Notes under the pieces: model-generated | What the model saw: the letters and a program-made list of their open reading frames with translations, nothing else | The model's database searches: none | What the model was told of the DNA's origin: nothing | Program-made: the position numbers and the translations under genes | NCBI GenBank assembly: GCA_025800385.1 | Contig: JAOXRS010000117.1 | Coordinates: 1 to 62,170 of the forward strand | DNA length: 62,170 nucleotides | Source of the DNA: Candidatus Albibeggiatoa sp. nov. NOAA | Lineage (GTDB): Bacteria; Pseudomonadota; Gammaproteobacteria; Beggiatoales; Beggiatoaceae | Direction: 5' to 3' | In this document: positions 8,282-19,515 of the stretch, one piece after another | How positions within the stretch are numbered: position 1 is the stretch's first letter | How the letters are laid out: each line of letters opens with the position of its first letter

Positions 8282-11200
8282 ATGTTTATTCGCAAACGAT
8301 GGCTACTATTTAGCTATCTGTTTTTTTATCTAATCGCCCATGCTCACGGTGAAACTTGTACCGCAAACCAATGTGATTACAAATTGAATCTCAATAAAAC
8401 AGGTTCATATGTCGCTAAAGTTGCACTGGATGAAACGGGACAAGCAGGCATTTGGGGGTTATCAGTTTTGCCAAATGCGGATTCTAGTTTGCAAATAAGT
8501 AAACAAGGTTTTGGCATTGGTACTTATTTATTATCAAATAATGCTTCCCGTAGTTGGACAAACTTTTATGTATCCCAACCCCAAGCAATTCAACTCACCT
8601 TGTTTAATCACAACGACGCAACCAAACCTATTCAAATAACCGTTGAGCGATTGCAACAAGATCAATATGTGCCTGTTGGTAATGCAATTGATTTAATTTC
8701 AGAGCAAACTTACACCACGGAAGTTTTAGAAACAGGTTATTACACCGTTACTATGCTGAATAATGATGCGTCTGCAGCTTACGCGGGTTTATTAATTCAA
8801 AGTGAGGACATGTCCTGTTGTACAACGGGCGGTTGGATTGAACCAAATAATAATCAGGTAGGCTATATTTATTTTAATCTTGCTGAAGCTGGAAAAGTCC
8901 AATTTTCAACTTATTTTTCAATGCATTATGGAGAGTATGGCGCATCGCAACCGATTTTAGAATTAGATTATATCGATGCTCAAGGCGTGACTAAAACAGT
9001 TTGGACAAGTTCTGACACGGCTCAAATATCGCCTACACCTGAGTTAGATGCTTTTATTCAACAGGGTCAACAACAGGTTAGAACTGAGCAATATGAACAG
9101 GCTATCAATAGTTATGAGCAAGCTTTAGCTATTGATCCTGAATATGTTGCAGCTTGGGAAGCACAAGGTGATTTATTCAACTTTGAGGGATTGAGTGATG
9201 CAGCTCAGTATGAACAAGCCTTAGCTAATTACGATAAAGCTTTGGCGTTACAACCAGATGCTGCTCAAATTTGGTTTAAACGCGGCCATGTTTTAAGTTA
9301 TTTAGGTTTGTACGATGATGCAATTACCAGTTATCAACAAGCAGCTCAATTACAACCGAGCCAAGCTTTATTTCAACAACAGTATGAACAAGCACAATTA
9401 ACCCTGAAGCAACCCACTCCCACGCTGCCTACACCTGCTAATGCGACACATCACACACTTACCACTCAATCACCTGCTGTTATTGATTTAAATCACCTAG
9501 AGTTTCTGGGCAATGAATGGTTAATGACCAATCAGCCTTTTGATAGCAATTTTCTATTTAATATTAAAACAGGGGACATACATTATTTTAAGTCATTGCT
9601 TAAAGCCAGTTCTGATGCCCAATATGCGACTTATATAGATCAGAATGACAATGTGCAACTGTTAGATTTAAAAAAGAATACTCTGTTAAACAACCTTATA
9701 GATAAGCCTTTGGATTTGTTTGAAACCAGTCCAGATGAAAGCAAATTGGTTTTTGCGTATAAAGATGGTTCTGTCGAATTATGGGACGGTCAAACTCATA
9801 CCCAACTACAAACACAAGGAGACCCAATCCAATTTATGCAATTTAGTGCTGACAGTAAATTACTAGCTGTTCATAGCAGCCGCCAAGATGGTTTATATAC
9901 AATGACATTTTGGAACGCTGAGACACAACAAAAGCTGAGTGAAGCTCGGGATGTCGAAATCAAAACTAATGATTATTACGGCCCCCAAGGGGGGCAATTT
10001 TCACCAGATGGCCGCATATTTGTATCTATGATGGGTTCTTCACTTGCTATTATTTGGGAAGTAGCGACAGGAAAAATATTAGGGAAAATAGGGGGAGGAC
10101 GTTATTTTGGTTTTCCTCTATTTGTACCTCACACCTATATAACATTCTCACCTGATGGGCAACATCTCATGCTTTCTTACTATGATGGTACCTTTGTATA
10201 TAAAGTTCATCAATATATTGGAATGTATCAAGATGATGAATATCAAATTTATCGTATTCCTGAGAGTATTTCTGGGAGAATGAATGCTTTAAATGAGTTT
10301 ATTTCCATACCTGATGGCCAATTTGCATTATATCGACTTTGCAAAGTAACCACTTTCAGCGTGACAAATGATTGTAGTCTTGTATTTGGAAATCTCATAA
10401 CAGGTAAGTTACACTCAGATTTACAAATAGATGGCCGATATATTAATTACAGTGAACCCTTTTTAATTTATAAACCAAACGACTCATCATCTGATGATAT
10501 TTTGCATATAAAAGATATTGTGAACAAAACTGATTCCCAACAGCTTGAAGGGAAGTATATTCTTGATTATAAAGGTAAGCTGCTCTATTCTACTGAGCAA
10601 GAAGAAATTCAGACATTACATCTTTGGGATATGGCGCAAACACAAGAAATTGCCCAAACTGATGGTTATTATTTGCAGCAAGAAGAGAATATTTTAATTT
10701 ATGCTGACCCTGAACATGGTTTACACCTTGCTGATTTATCAACAGGTACAGAAATCGTGTATTTACAAGGTCATACAATGGAAGTTGTGTCAGTTGAGTT
10801 ATATGATGATTATTTAATATCCACGTCAGACAAAGAGATGATTATTTGGGATATTACAACAGGTCAAAAAGCCTATGAATTAAACCCAACTTCTTCAAGA
10901 TATTTGATTTTCGATAATCAATTTTTCATTTATAAAACATATGAAGGCGAATACAAATCCCATGTCACTATCAGAGTTGTGGATTTGAAAACTAGTGAAG
11001 TATGGCGATCTATAAAAAATGCTTCTAATAAGTATCTGACACCTAGATTTGTGCTTAGCGCGAATGAAAAAACACTTGCTTATATCCAAGATAAACAACT
11101 GTATGTATGGGATGTCGCAACCAATCAAATAACGTCGCTGTTTAAGCCGCTTGATCCTGAGTTTGCACAATCATCATCACAAGTAGCCTTGCATCCGCAG

Positions 11201-12064
11201 CAGTCAATATTAGCTGTATCCAGTGCAGAATTTATCAAAGATAAGCAATTCGATGATAATGTTAAAATAATCAATAATGCCAGATTGTGGGATATCACAA
11301 CGGGAGAAGCTTTAAAACAACTCAATCGAGGAAAAACCTATGCACTGGCATGGCATCCAACTCAGTTACTATTAGCTTATACAAACGCTGAAAAACGTAT
11401 AACACTATGGGATATTGCAACAGATACACATACTTTGCTGCCCAATCAACAGCGTAATGCTTATGCTATGACTTGGAGTCCTGATGGAAAGCTTATTGCT
11501 GGTACATCAGATGACAATATCGTACAAATCTGGCATGTGAATACAGGTGCTGCATTATCTCAATTAGTGCACCAAACTCCCATCAAAAAGCTATTATGGT
11601 CTGCTAGCGGTGAATCACTCATTACTGCAACTACTAACACAATCCATTTTTGGGATATGACGGTAGGAACTGAATTAAACAGCATATTGGCGCACGATGG
11701 TATCAAAGCAATCACTTTCAATTTTGATGAATCAATACTCGCTTCATTGGGTCAAGATGGTTTAATTAGATTATGGGACATTGAAACAGGGTTGGAAATC
11801 AGTCGTTTGAATGATGAGCAACTGATTACATCTATGGCGTTGCATCCTCAACAAAACTTACTGGTCTACGGTACGCAAGCAGGCAGTATCAAACTATATG
11901 ATTTGCTAACAAGCCAGTATGTGGGATATTTAACCCAATCTGATTTACCGATTACGGATGTATTGTTTAGTTCCAACGGAGAAACATTGATTGTGAATGC
12001 TGAAAATGGTGAAGGGACTCAAGCATTGCAAACGTGGCGTGTTTCTGATCTCATTCAGCAGTAA
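8282..12064 (+). CDS. exported TPR and WD40-repeat protein
   Basis: A 1260-aa protein starting with a signal peptide (basic MFIRKRW, hydrophobic core, cleavage probably after AHAHG near residue 24), followed by a Cys-containing beta-rich N-terminal region to about 240. Residues about 255-370 hold TPR repeats (YEQAINSYEQALAIDPEY; ANYDKALALQPD; DDAITSYQQAAQLQPS). From about 400 to the end there are many WD40-type blades, the clearest at the C-terminus: RLWDITTGEAL, TLWDIATD, QIWHVNTGAAL, FWDMTVGTEL, RLWDIETGLEI. It is probably periplasmic or surface-associated and a protein-interaction scaffold; no catalytic domain seen. GGAG precedes the ATG by about 9 nt. Similar large repeat proteins are typical of filamentous sulfur bacteria and cyanobacteria. 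Confidence 0.8.
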   Translation: MFIRKRWLLFSYLFFYLIAHAHGETCTANQCDYKLNLNKTGSYVAKVALDETGQAGIWGLSVLPNADSSLQISKQGFGIGTYLLSNNASRSWTNFYVSQPQAIQLTLFNHNDATKPIQITVERLQQDQYVPVGNAIDLISEQTYTTEVLETGYYTVTMLNNDASAAYAGLLIQSEDMSCCTTGGWIEPNNNQVGYIYFNLAEAGKVQFSTYFSMHYGEYGASQPILELDYIDAQGVTKTVWTSSDTAQISPTPELDAFIQQGQQQVRTEQYEQAINSYEQALAIDPEYVAAWEAQGDLFNFEGLSDAAQYEQALANYDKALALQPDAAQIWFKRGHVLSYLGLYDDAITSYQQAAQLQPSQALFQQQYEQAQLTLKQPTPTLPTPANATHHTLTTQSPAVIDLNHLEFLGNEWLMTNQPFDSNFLFNIKTGDIHYFKSLLKASSDAQYATYIDQNDNVQLLDLKKNTLLNNLIDKPLDLFETSPDESKLVFAYKDGSVELWDGQTHTQLQTQGDPIQFMQFSADSKLLAVHSSRQDGLYTMTFWNAETQQKLSEARDVEIKTNDYYGPQGGQFSPDGRIFVSMMGSSLAIIWEVATGKILGKIGGGRYFGFPLFVPHTYITFSPDGQHLMLSYYDGTFVYKVHQYIGMYQDDEYQIYRIPESISGRMNALNEFISIPDGQFALYRLCKVTTFSVTNDCSLVFGNLITGKLHSDLQIDGRYINYSEPFLIYKPNDSSSDDILHIKDIVNKTDSQQLEGKYILDYKGKLLYSTEQEEIQTLHLWDMAQTQEIAQTDGYYLQQEENILIYADPEHGLHLADLSTGTEIVYLQGHTMEVVSVELYDDYLISTSDKEMIIWDITTGQKAYELNPTSSRYLIFDNQFFIYKTYEGEYKSHVTIRVVDLKTSEVWRSIKNASNKYLTPRFVLSANEKTLAYIQDKQLYVWDVATNQITSLFKPLDPEFAQSSSQVALHPQQSILAVSSAEFIKDKQFDDNVKIINNARLWDITTGEALKQLNRGKTYALAWHPTQLLLAYTNAEKRITLWDIATDTHTLLPNQQRNAYAMTWSPDGKLIAGTSDDNIVQIWHVNTGAALSQLVHQTPIKKLLWSASGESLITATTNTIHFWDMTVGTELNSILAHDGIKAITFNFDESILASLGQDGLIRLWDIETGLEISRLNDEQLITSMALHPQQNLLVYGTQAGSIKLYDLLTSQYVGYLTQSDLPITDVLFSSNGETLIVNAENGEGTQALQTWRVSDLIQQ

Positions 12065-12193
12065 GGGCTTTAATCTGAGTTTGACGTAAAAACTTTATAA
12101 AATTAAAAGATTAGCAACTTTAATTGTGCAACAGTTTATTGTTTTTTAAAACTTCAAAAATATGTCAAACTCAGGTTACACTGCTCTTAGCCC
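12065..12193. repeat. MITE-like inverted-repeat element
   Basis: The gap between two convergent genes is bounded by GGGCT (12065-12069) and AGCCC (12189-12193). Inside lies a perfect 11-bp inverted repeat, CTGAGTTTGAC (12075-12085) and GTCAAACTCAG (12164-12174). The interior is AT-rich and non-coding. Size (about 130 bp) and symmetry suggest a miniature inverted-repeat element or a remnant of an insertion sequence. No second copy was noticed in the window. It might also work as a bidirectional terminator. Confidence 0.4.
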
Positions 12194-12230
12194 AAATTTT
12201 ACTACAATACTACTTTAAGACTTCAAAGAG

Positions 12231-14417
12231 TTAAGCCAATTCAAAATCAATTTTCTTTTCATCTAAATTAACTCGAACCACTTTGACTTTCAATTTATCA
12301 GAGAGGCGGTAACAAACCCCACTGGCTTCACCGCGCATCTGCTGGCCAATCGGATCATAATGAAAATAATCATCACCTAAAGCAGTCACATGCACCAAAC
12401 CTTCAACAAATAAATCATCTAATTCCACGAAAATCCCAAATGGAGTCACTGCGGTAATCATGCCTTCATAGTCTTCACCAACCTTGTTTTGCATATACTC
12501 ACATTTCAGCCAACTCACTACCTCGCGTGTTGCCTCTTCTGCACGGCGTTCGGTCATCGAACATTGTTCGCCTAACAACAGCATTTCATTTTCAGAATAC
12601 AAGAACTTCTTAACGCTACGCCCCTGCAAACAATGCTTAATCGCACGATGCACCATCAAATCAGGATAACGTCGAATTGGTGAAGTAAAATGCGTATAAC
12701 TATCAAAAGCCAAACCAAAATGACCTTTATTTTCAGTCTGATAAATCGCCAACTTCATGCTGCGCAATAACACGGTTTGAATCAAACGCAAATCTGGACG
12801 ATCACCAATTTTTTCTAATAATTTGGCAAAATGCTTAACTTCAGGGTTACCACGGGCAGGAAAACGTAAACCTAATTCCCCTAAAAATAAACGCACATCT
12901 TTCAATTTTTCTTCGGTTGGAGGTTCATGAATCCGATATAAAAATGGCATTTCATGTTTATCTAACCATTCCGCCGTCGCTACGTTAGCTGCAAGCATCA
13001 TTTCTTCAATCAACTTATGCGCATCGTTACGTTTAACAGGCACAATTTTGTCTATCTTACGCTTTTTATCAAAAATGATTTTAGTTTCAGTGGTTTCGAA
13101 ATCGATTGCACCACGTTTCTGCCGACGTTTTTGCAATAAATGATAAAGCTGATTTAAATGATCGATATTCGGTAATAATTCGGGATGTGGAAAATCACTG
13201 CTATCACCATCTAGCACCTTGGCCACTTGGTTATAGGTTAAACGAGCTGAAGAGCAAATCACCGCCTCGTAAAACCGCGTCCGCCGATTACGCCCATACA
13301 TATCAATTGCCATTTCGCAGACCAAACTTAAACGATCCACATTCGGCTGCAAAGAACACAAACCATTTGACAATGCTTCAGGCAACATCGGGACAACTTG
13401 CTCAGGGAAATACACCGAGTTACCGCGATTTTTTGCTTCAACGTCTAAGGCACTATTCGGCTTCACATACGCTGAGACATCGGCAATCGCCACTTTCAAT
13501 AACCAACCTCGACCACGCGGCTCACAATACACTGCATCGTCAAAATCGCGGGCATCTTCACCATCAATCGTGACAAATGGGGTTTCACGTAAATCTTCGC
13601 GGTCTTTATAGAATTTCTTCGGCACAGTCGGCTTAAACTGCTTGGCTTCTTGCTCGACTTCATCAGGCCAACAGTGTGGAATTTCATGAGAGCGCACCGC
13701 AATATCAATTTCTAATCCGGGGTCACGCTTATCGCCCATGATTTCAACAATTCGCCCAACGGCAGGATCATATTTAGTCGGATGTTCATCAATTTCAACT
13801 ACGACGATTTGCCCATGTTTCGCGCCGTTAACGTGATCCGCATCCACAATAATACGTTGTGACAAACGGGGGTTATCAGGCTCAATGAAAGTAATCCCTT
13901 TTTTCTTAAAGAATTGTCCAACAACTTGATGATTGCCGCGTTCTAATACTTCAACTAATGTGCCTTCAGGTCGCCCTTTAAAATCCAATCCGACAATATT
14001 CACTAACACACGATCTTTGTGCATTAAGCTCCGCATTTGCTTGCCTGACAAATAAATATCTTCGCCCCCTTCATCACGCACCACAAATCCAAAACCATCA
14101 GGATGCGCAATTAAACGACCACGGACTAAATCCATTTTGGCGGCAATACCATAGCCTTTACGACGATTACGGATCAATTGACCATCACGTTCCATGGCAC
14201 GTAAACGACGGCGTAGGGCTTCTAAATCTTCTTCACTGGATAAATCTAATAGGTTGGCAATTTGGTTTAATGTAAGTGGCTTTTTCTGATAAGTTAGATG
14301 CGAGAGAATGTATTCACGACTGGGGATAGGTTTTTGATATTTTTGTTTTTCGCGTTCAATATAGGGGTCAATCGTGTCGGGTTTTTTGGCTTTGGCGGCG
14401 GATTTTTTACGGCTCAT
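12231..14417 (-). CDS. rnr: ribonuclease R
   Basis: A 728-aa 3'-5' exoribonuclease of the RNB family, which degrades structured RNA and takes part in tmRNA quality control and rRNA turnover. Domain order: N-terminal winged helix (about 25-90, TYQKKPLTLNQIANLLDLS), cold-shock domains (about 95-240), the RNB catalytic domain starting near 280 with the Asp cluster DGEDARDFDDAVY and the late LAFDSYTHFTSPIRRYPDL, and a C-terminal S1 domain (GMITAVTPFGIFVELD). The Lys-rich C-terminal tail of the 813-aa E. coli enzyme is missing, while the N-terminus is basic. The gene stands alone here, without rlmB. It is convergent with the TPR/WD40 gene. Confidence 0.95.
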   Translation of the reverse strand: MSRKKSAAKAKKPDTIDPYIEREKQKYQKPIPSREYILSHLTYQKKPLTLNQIANLLDLSSEEDLEALRRRLRAMERDGQLIRNRRKGYGIAAKMDLVRGRLIAHPDGFGFVVRDEGGEDIYLSGKQMRSLMHKDRVLVNIVGLDFKGRPEGTLVEVLERGNHQVVGQFFKKKGITFIEPDNPRLSQRIIVDADHVNGAKHGQIVVVEIDEHPTKYDPAVGRIVEIMGDKRDPGLEIDIAVRSHEIPHCWPDEVEQEAKQFKPTVPKKFYKDREDLRETPFVTIDGEDARDFDDAVYCEPRGRGWLLKVAIADVSAYVKPNSALDVEAKNRGNSVYFPEQVVPMLPEALSNGLCSLQPNVDRLSLVCEMAIDMYGRNRRTRFYEAVICSSARLTYNQVAKVLDGDSSDFPHPELLPNIDHLNQLYHLLQKRRQKRGAIDFETTETKIIFDKKRKIDKIVPVKRNDAHKLIEEMMLAANVATAEWLDKHEMPFLYRIHEPPTEEKLKDVRLFLGELGLRFPARGNPEVKHFAKLLEKIGDRPDLRLIQTVLLRSMKLAIYQTENKGHFGLAFDSYTHFTSPIRRYPDLMVHRAIKHCLQGRSVKKFLYSENEMLLLGEQCSMTERRAEEATREVVSWLKCEYMQNKVGEDYEGMITAVTPFGIFVELDDLFVEGLVHVTALGDDYFHYDPIGQQMRGEASGVCYRLSDKLKVKVVRVNLDEKKIDFELA

Positions 14418-14657
14418 TGATATAATATTTCTCTGGTAGTCACTTACAGTAGGGTTGAGAGGATGTTACAAATGGTTCTCAACGCGCAATCCTTACGAAT
14501 TTTATAAGGCGACATATTAAAGCAATCTGTAGGTTGTTGCAAAGGCGTTCGATAATTGGTACGTTGTTTTATTTACAAAATCTTTGTGATCAAGCCGTTG
14601 AAATTTTGTGAAATGTGCCAATTCAATGCCTATTATTAAATCATTTGTTTTAAAACC

Positions 14658-15287
14658 ATGTCTGAGCGTCCTATTTTAAAATCTCCTATCGGAAACGATG
14701 AACCTGTTTTGTTACATTCTTGCTGTGCGCCTTGTACGGGTGAAATCATGCAAGCCATGAAAGATTCCTCCATACCATTTAGTGTGATTTTTTATAATCC
14801 GAATATTCATCCTGAAAAAGAGTATGAAAAGCGCAAACAAGAAAATAAAGTTTATGCCGATCGCTTAGGGGTTGAGTTTGTTGATTTGGATTATGATCCC
14901 GATAATTGGTTTGCACGCGCGAAGCATTTGGCTGCTGAACCTGAGCGGGGTGACCGCTGCACCGTGTGTTTTGATATGCGTTTGGAGCGTTCGGCGTTAT
15001 ATGCACATGAGCATGGGTTTAAAGTGTTTACCAGTTCTTTAGGTGTGTCACGCTGGAAAAATATGCAGCAAGTCAATGGCTGTGGTTTAAATGCAGCAAA
15101 GCACTATGACGATTTGATTTACTGGGATTACAACTGGCGTAAAAAAGGCGGTTCACAACGCATGGTTGAAATCACTAAGCAAGAAGATTTTTATCGGCAA
15201 GAATATTGTGGTTGTGTGTACTCATTGCGCGACACCAATATCCATCGCAAAGAACGCGGTTTAGAGCCAATCCAAGTCGAAAAGTAA
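14658..15287 (+). CDS. queH: epoxyqueuosine reductase QueH
   Basis: A 209-aa protein of the QueH (DUF208) family, which reduces epoxyqueuosine to queuosine in tRNA, the last step of Q biosynthesis. Visible cysteine motifs for the iron-sulfur cluster: [12 protein letters not shown] near residue 21, [15 protein letters not shown] near 94 and [13 protein letters not shown] near 180. QueH replaces the unrelated B12-dependent QueG. It is located upstream of pcm with a 74-bp gap and might share its transcript. Confidence 0.93.
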   Translation: MSERPILKSPIGNDEPVLLHSCCAPCTGEIMQAMKDSSIPFSVIFYNPNIHPEKEYEKRKQENKVYADRLGVEFVDLDYDPDNWFARAKHLAAEPERGDRCTVCFDMRLERSALYAHEHGFKVFTSSLGVSRWKNMQQVNGCGLNAAKHYDDLIYWDYNWRKKGGSQRMVEITKQEDFYRQEYCGCVYSLRDTNIHRKERGLEPIQVEK

Positions 15288-15361
15288 TCGTTTAAATTCG
15301 CTGAGAACACTTTATAATATTATGGATTCGCATTATTTATAACCCTGTCGCACCTGCTTCA

Positions 15362-16030
15362 ATGAATTACGCAAAAGTCACCAAAACACAATTATTGTCT
15401 CAATATAAGTATGAACGGCAACAGCTGATTGAACGTTTGCAGCAAAAAGGTATTGAAACGCCTGAAATCTTGGACATCATTTATAAAGTGCCTCGCCATT
15501 TCTTTGTTGATGAGGCTTTGTCAAGTCACGCCTATGCTGACCACCCCTTGCCGATAGGCCATAGTCAAACCATTTCACAACCTTTTATCGTGGCCAAAAT
15601 GACAGAATTATTATGGCACAATGCCCCACATGGTAAAGTGTTGGAAATTGGTACAGGCTGTGGCTATCAGACTGCGGTGCTCGCACATTTATTTGACCAA
15701 GTTTATAGTGTTGAACGCATTGCGAGTTTAGCAGGTAAAGCCTATGAACGATTGAAGTTTTTAGAATTTACCAATATTGCGTTTTCTCACTCTGATGGGT
15801 TCGACGGCTGGCCAGACAATGCACCTTATCAAGCCATCATTGTGACTGCTGCGCCTGAATCTTTGCCCCCTAACTTACTAGGTCAATTGGATGTGAATGG
15901 TTGTTTGATTATTCCCGTGGGTCACACAGGTCAGCAACAGTTATTAAAAATCATCCGTAAACCGAATTGTTATGAGCAACATGTTTTAGACCCCGTGAGC
16001 TTTGTACCACTGAAAGAAGGTATTATATAA
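15362..16030 (+). CDS. pcm: protein-L-isoaspartate O-methyltransferase
   Basis: A 222-aa cytosolic SAM-dependent repair enzyme that methylates isoaspartyl residues of aged proteins. Diagnostic runs: VPRHFFVDEALSSHAYAD near residue 44, LPIGHSQTISQPFIVAKM near 61, the SAM motif VLEIGTGCGYQTAVLA near 95 and YSVERIASLA after it, and AIIVTAAPESLPPNLL in the C-terminal half. Usual partners (surE, nlpD, rpoS) are not adjacent. Confidence 0.95.
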   Translation: MNYAKVTKTQLLSQYKYERQQLIERLQQKGIETPEILDIIYKVPRHFFVDEALSSHAYADHPLPIGHSQTISQPFIVAKMTELLWHNAPHGKVLEIGTGCGYQTAVLAHLFDQVYSVERIASLAGKAYERLKFLEFTNIAFSHSDGFDGWPDNAPYQAIIVTAAPESLPPNLLGQLDVNGCLIIPVGHTGQQQLLKIIRKPNCYEQHVLDPVSFVPLKEGII

Positions 16031-16115
16031 ACCTTACTATTTTCTGCTTAACAATTGGCAAAAAAAGTAGCACACTATGACTCACGCATCATGATGACTT
16101 GTTCACGGTAATGCC

Positions 16116-17288
16116 ATGTTAAATAATACCATCCACCACGCACTGGTTTTAAACCTGCACCAGCCCAGTGGTAATTTAGAACACTTATTAAAACAGCATT
16201 TTTGGGAAGCAAAAGAAATCCTGTGGGCGTTGGATCGAATTCCGCGTTCGCTGTGGGGTTACGAAGATGTGGCGCGGGTACATCTTGCCATGTCAGGTAC
16301 GTTACTCGAAACGCTGAAAAGGCCAGAGTTTCAAGAACAAGTGTATGGCATTACCAAAACAGGTGATTTGCTGTGGCAATTACAGAACACGCAAATTTTC
16401 AATATTCTCGGCACAGGTTATTATCATCCCGTTTTCCCCTTAATTCCTCGCGCCGACTGGTCAGAGCAAATGCAGCGTTGGCAACAACTGGGGCAGCATT
16501 TATTTTGGCGCAATCAATTCAATGGTTTTTGGCCGCCTGAAATGGGTTTCTGTATGGAAATGATTCCGTATTTGAAACGACTGGGTTATCGTTATGTGTT
16601 AGTTGATGCGGAGCATGTTGAACCGATTGATAAAATGAGCTGGCACGAAATACGTTATCGGCCTCACATTGCTCAATATGAAGGTGATGAAATCATTGTC
16701 GTAGTGCGAGATCGGGAGCTGTCGAATGCACAAGAGTCGGGTATGGATTTCGGCTGGTTTGAACACGAAGCCCATGAGCGAACCAAGTGGTGTAATTTTG
16801 AACCGTTAATTACCACTTGCACCGATGGTGATAACGGCGGCTGGTTTAGAAATACCAATTTAAGCAGTAATTTCTGGTATGTGTTTTATCGCCAATTTTT
16901 AGATGAAGTGCGTCAAGGTTATACGGAATTGCGCCCAACTTTCATTGATGACTATTTAGATAAACATGGTGCACATGGACGGGTCAAAGTTTGCACAGCA
17001 GCATGGAATACGGGTTGGCATGACGGTGTTAATTTTGTACAGTGGACAGGTTCAGAGGCGCAAAAACAAGCTTTAGAACGTGTTGCTCAAATCAGTGCGG
17101 CCTTCCATGAATTGAAAAATCATTCTCAAGAAGCGCAACATTCTGAGCATTTTCAACATGTTTTATCAGAAGCGCATTGGCATTTATTAAGAGCAGAAAC
17201 CAGTTGTCATTTTTTCTGGGGTGAATCTTGGGTGTCCCGCTGTCACTCGGATTTGGATGTAGTTGAACAATTATTAACTCAAGCGTAA
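16116..17288 (+). CDS. glycoside hydrolase family 57 protein
   Basis: A 390-aa protein with the GH57 (beta/alpha)7-barrel start HHALVLNLHQPSGNL. The region WPPEMGFCMEMIPYLKRLGY around residue 139-158 contains the likely family nucleophile Glu (E142), and TTCTDGDNGGWF near 230 may hold the acid/base Asp region. GH57 enzymes act on alpha-glucans (amylase, 4-alpha-glucanotransferase, branching enzyme); the exact activity cannot be read from the sequence. No signal peptide, so probably cytosolic and linked to glycogen or maltodextrin turnover. It is 13 bp upstream of a CopD-like membrane gene and may be co-transcribed with it. Confidence 0.85.
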   Translation: MLNNTIHHALVLNLHQPSGNLEHLLKQHFWEAKEILWALDRIPRSLWGYEDVARVHLAMSGTLLETLKRPEFQEQVYGITKTGDLLWQLQNTQIFNILGTGYYHPVFPLIPRADWSEQMQRWQQLGQHLFWRNQFNGFWPPEMGFCMEMIPYLKRLGYRYVLVDAEHVEPIDKMSWHEIRYRPHIAQYEGDEIIVVVRDRELSNAQESGMDFGWFEHEAHERTKWCNFEPLITTCTDGDNGGWFRNTNLSSNFWYVFYRQFLDEVRQGYTELRPTFIDDYLDKHGAHGRVKVCTAAWNTGWHDGVNFVQWTGSEAQKQALERVAQISAAFHELKNHSQEAQHSEHFQHVLSEAHWHLLRAETSCHFFWGESWVSRCHSDLDVVEQLLTQA

Positions 17289-17301
17289 AAGGAAGCCATA
17301 T

Positions 17302-17763
17302 ATGTTAGTTGGTTTATTATTAACCCTACATGTGTTAGCTGTTGTCATATGGATTGGTGGGATGTTTTTCGCGCATAATATGCTACGACCCGCTGCGATG
17401 TTGTTAGAACCTCCACAACGTTTGACACTCTGGCGGCAAGTTTTTAAACGCTTTTTCGCATGGGTTTGGATTTCGATTATTGTATTGTTAGCCTCGGGTG
17501 TTGGACTGATTGTGTTATACGGTGGTATGGGCAATGTGCACTGGTCAGTTCACGCGATGTTGACCGTTGGCATCATCATGATTGCCTTATTCAGTTATTT
17601 ATTTTTCGCGCCTTATCGTCAATTTCGTCAGTCGATTAATATTCAAGATTTCCCTGCAGCAGGTGAACAATTAGCCAAGATTCGTTTTATTGTAACGATC
17701 AATTTAGTCTTGGGCTTAATCACTACAGTCATTGCGGCGATTGGCAAATATCTACCACTTTAA
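17302..17763 (+). CDS. CopD-like integral membrane protein
   Basis: A 153-aa protein with four predicted membrane helices. The first helix carries LHVLAVVIWIGGMFFAHN, a His- and Trp-containing motif shared by CopD-type and related heme- or copper-associated membrane proteins. The second pair of helices brackets the NVHWSVHAMLTVG loop. The ATG at 17302 has AAGGAAG about 8 nt upstream and follows the GH57 gene closely. Possible roles are copper handling or membrane redox; the fold is recognisable but the function is not established. Confidence 0.65.
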   Translation: MLVGLLLTLHVLAVVIWIGGMFFAHNMLRPAAMLLEPPQRLTLWRQVFKRFFAWVWISIIVLLASGVGLIVLYGGMGNVHWSVHAMLTVGIIMIALFSYLFFAPYRQFRQSINIQDFPAAGEQLAKIRFIVTINLVLGLITTVIAAIGKYLPL

Positions 17764-17813
17764 TATTTTTTTAAAAGACTTTTTTCGAATAATTACCAAG
17801 GTTTGTTTTAAAC

Positions 17814-18224
17814 ATGAATGATAATCAATTGGCAGCAGCGGCTGATTTTAAGCACACTTTATTTTATTTAAACTGTTTAGTGGCGGCAGTTGCACTGGCT
17901 TTTATCGCGGTTTTAGAGTCCCAACCCAATATTTTTGAGCAGTTGATGGAATCAGTTCGTTTGATTGATGCGATTATTTTTGCGGCATTCGGACTGTGGG
18001 CGCGTACGGGTCGGGTGCTTGCACCATTTATGTTGTTTCCTTACTGCATTTATTTGATTTTTGACCAGAGAATGGCAGATTCTTCTTATCAATATGCGGC
18101 GATTGGGGTTTATGTTGCGGTAATGATTATGGCGGCTATCAGTCTTCATGCAAGTTGGCAAATCGCGACTCAAGAACCTGAAACTATTACAGAAGATCAA
18201 ACCGACTCAGCTAAACAATCATAA
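17814..18224 (+). CDS. small integral membrane protein of unknown function
   Basis: A 136-aa protein with four hydrophobic segments (about 15-35, 48-64, 67-83, 92-112), and a hydrophilic acidic tail (QEPETITEDQTDSAKQS). No family recognised. It lies 50 bp after the CopD-like gene on the same strand, so the two could form one membrane unit. Confidence 0.6.
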   Translation: MNDNQLAAAADFKHTLFYLNCLVAAVALAFIAVLESQPNIFEQLMESVRLIDAIIFAAFGLWARTGRVLAPFMLFPYCIYLIFDQRMADSSYQYAAIGVYVAVMIMAAISLHASWQIATQEPETITEDQTDSAKQS

Positions 18225-18318
18225 TATCCAGCCAAGTATTTTTTGCTGTAAATGATGATATTTTACTATTCAAAATAAATATTTAGCGATAAAATAGACT
18301 GTTTAGATTATTTTCTGA

Positions 18319-19374
<1,056 letters not shown>

Positions 19375-19515
19375 TATTTATTGACAACTCAAATCGTCTC
19401 GCCAGTAAATAGATTTAAACAACTGAAAGCATTGAGTAACAGCTTTTAACAGTAATGCGTTTTCTTGTTACAATATAAAGTTTGCTAACCAAAAACACAT
19501 TCTCAGGTTTTCTCA

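Noticed and set aside
13106..13573. 155-codon open frame on the plus strand opposite rnr
   Set aside because: It is antisense to the conserved catalytic part of RNase R and has composition typical of a shadow frame (His/Arg/Ser-rich).
19375..19515. Cobalamin or SAM riboswitch upstream of metH
   Set aside because: The 141-bp leader is too short for a cobalamin riboswitch and lacks its conserved core; no SAM riboswitch pattern seen.
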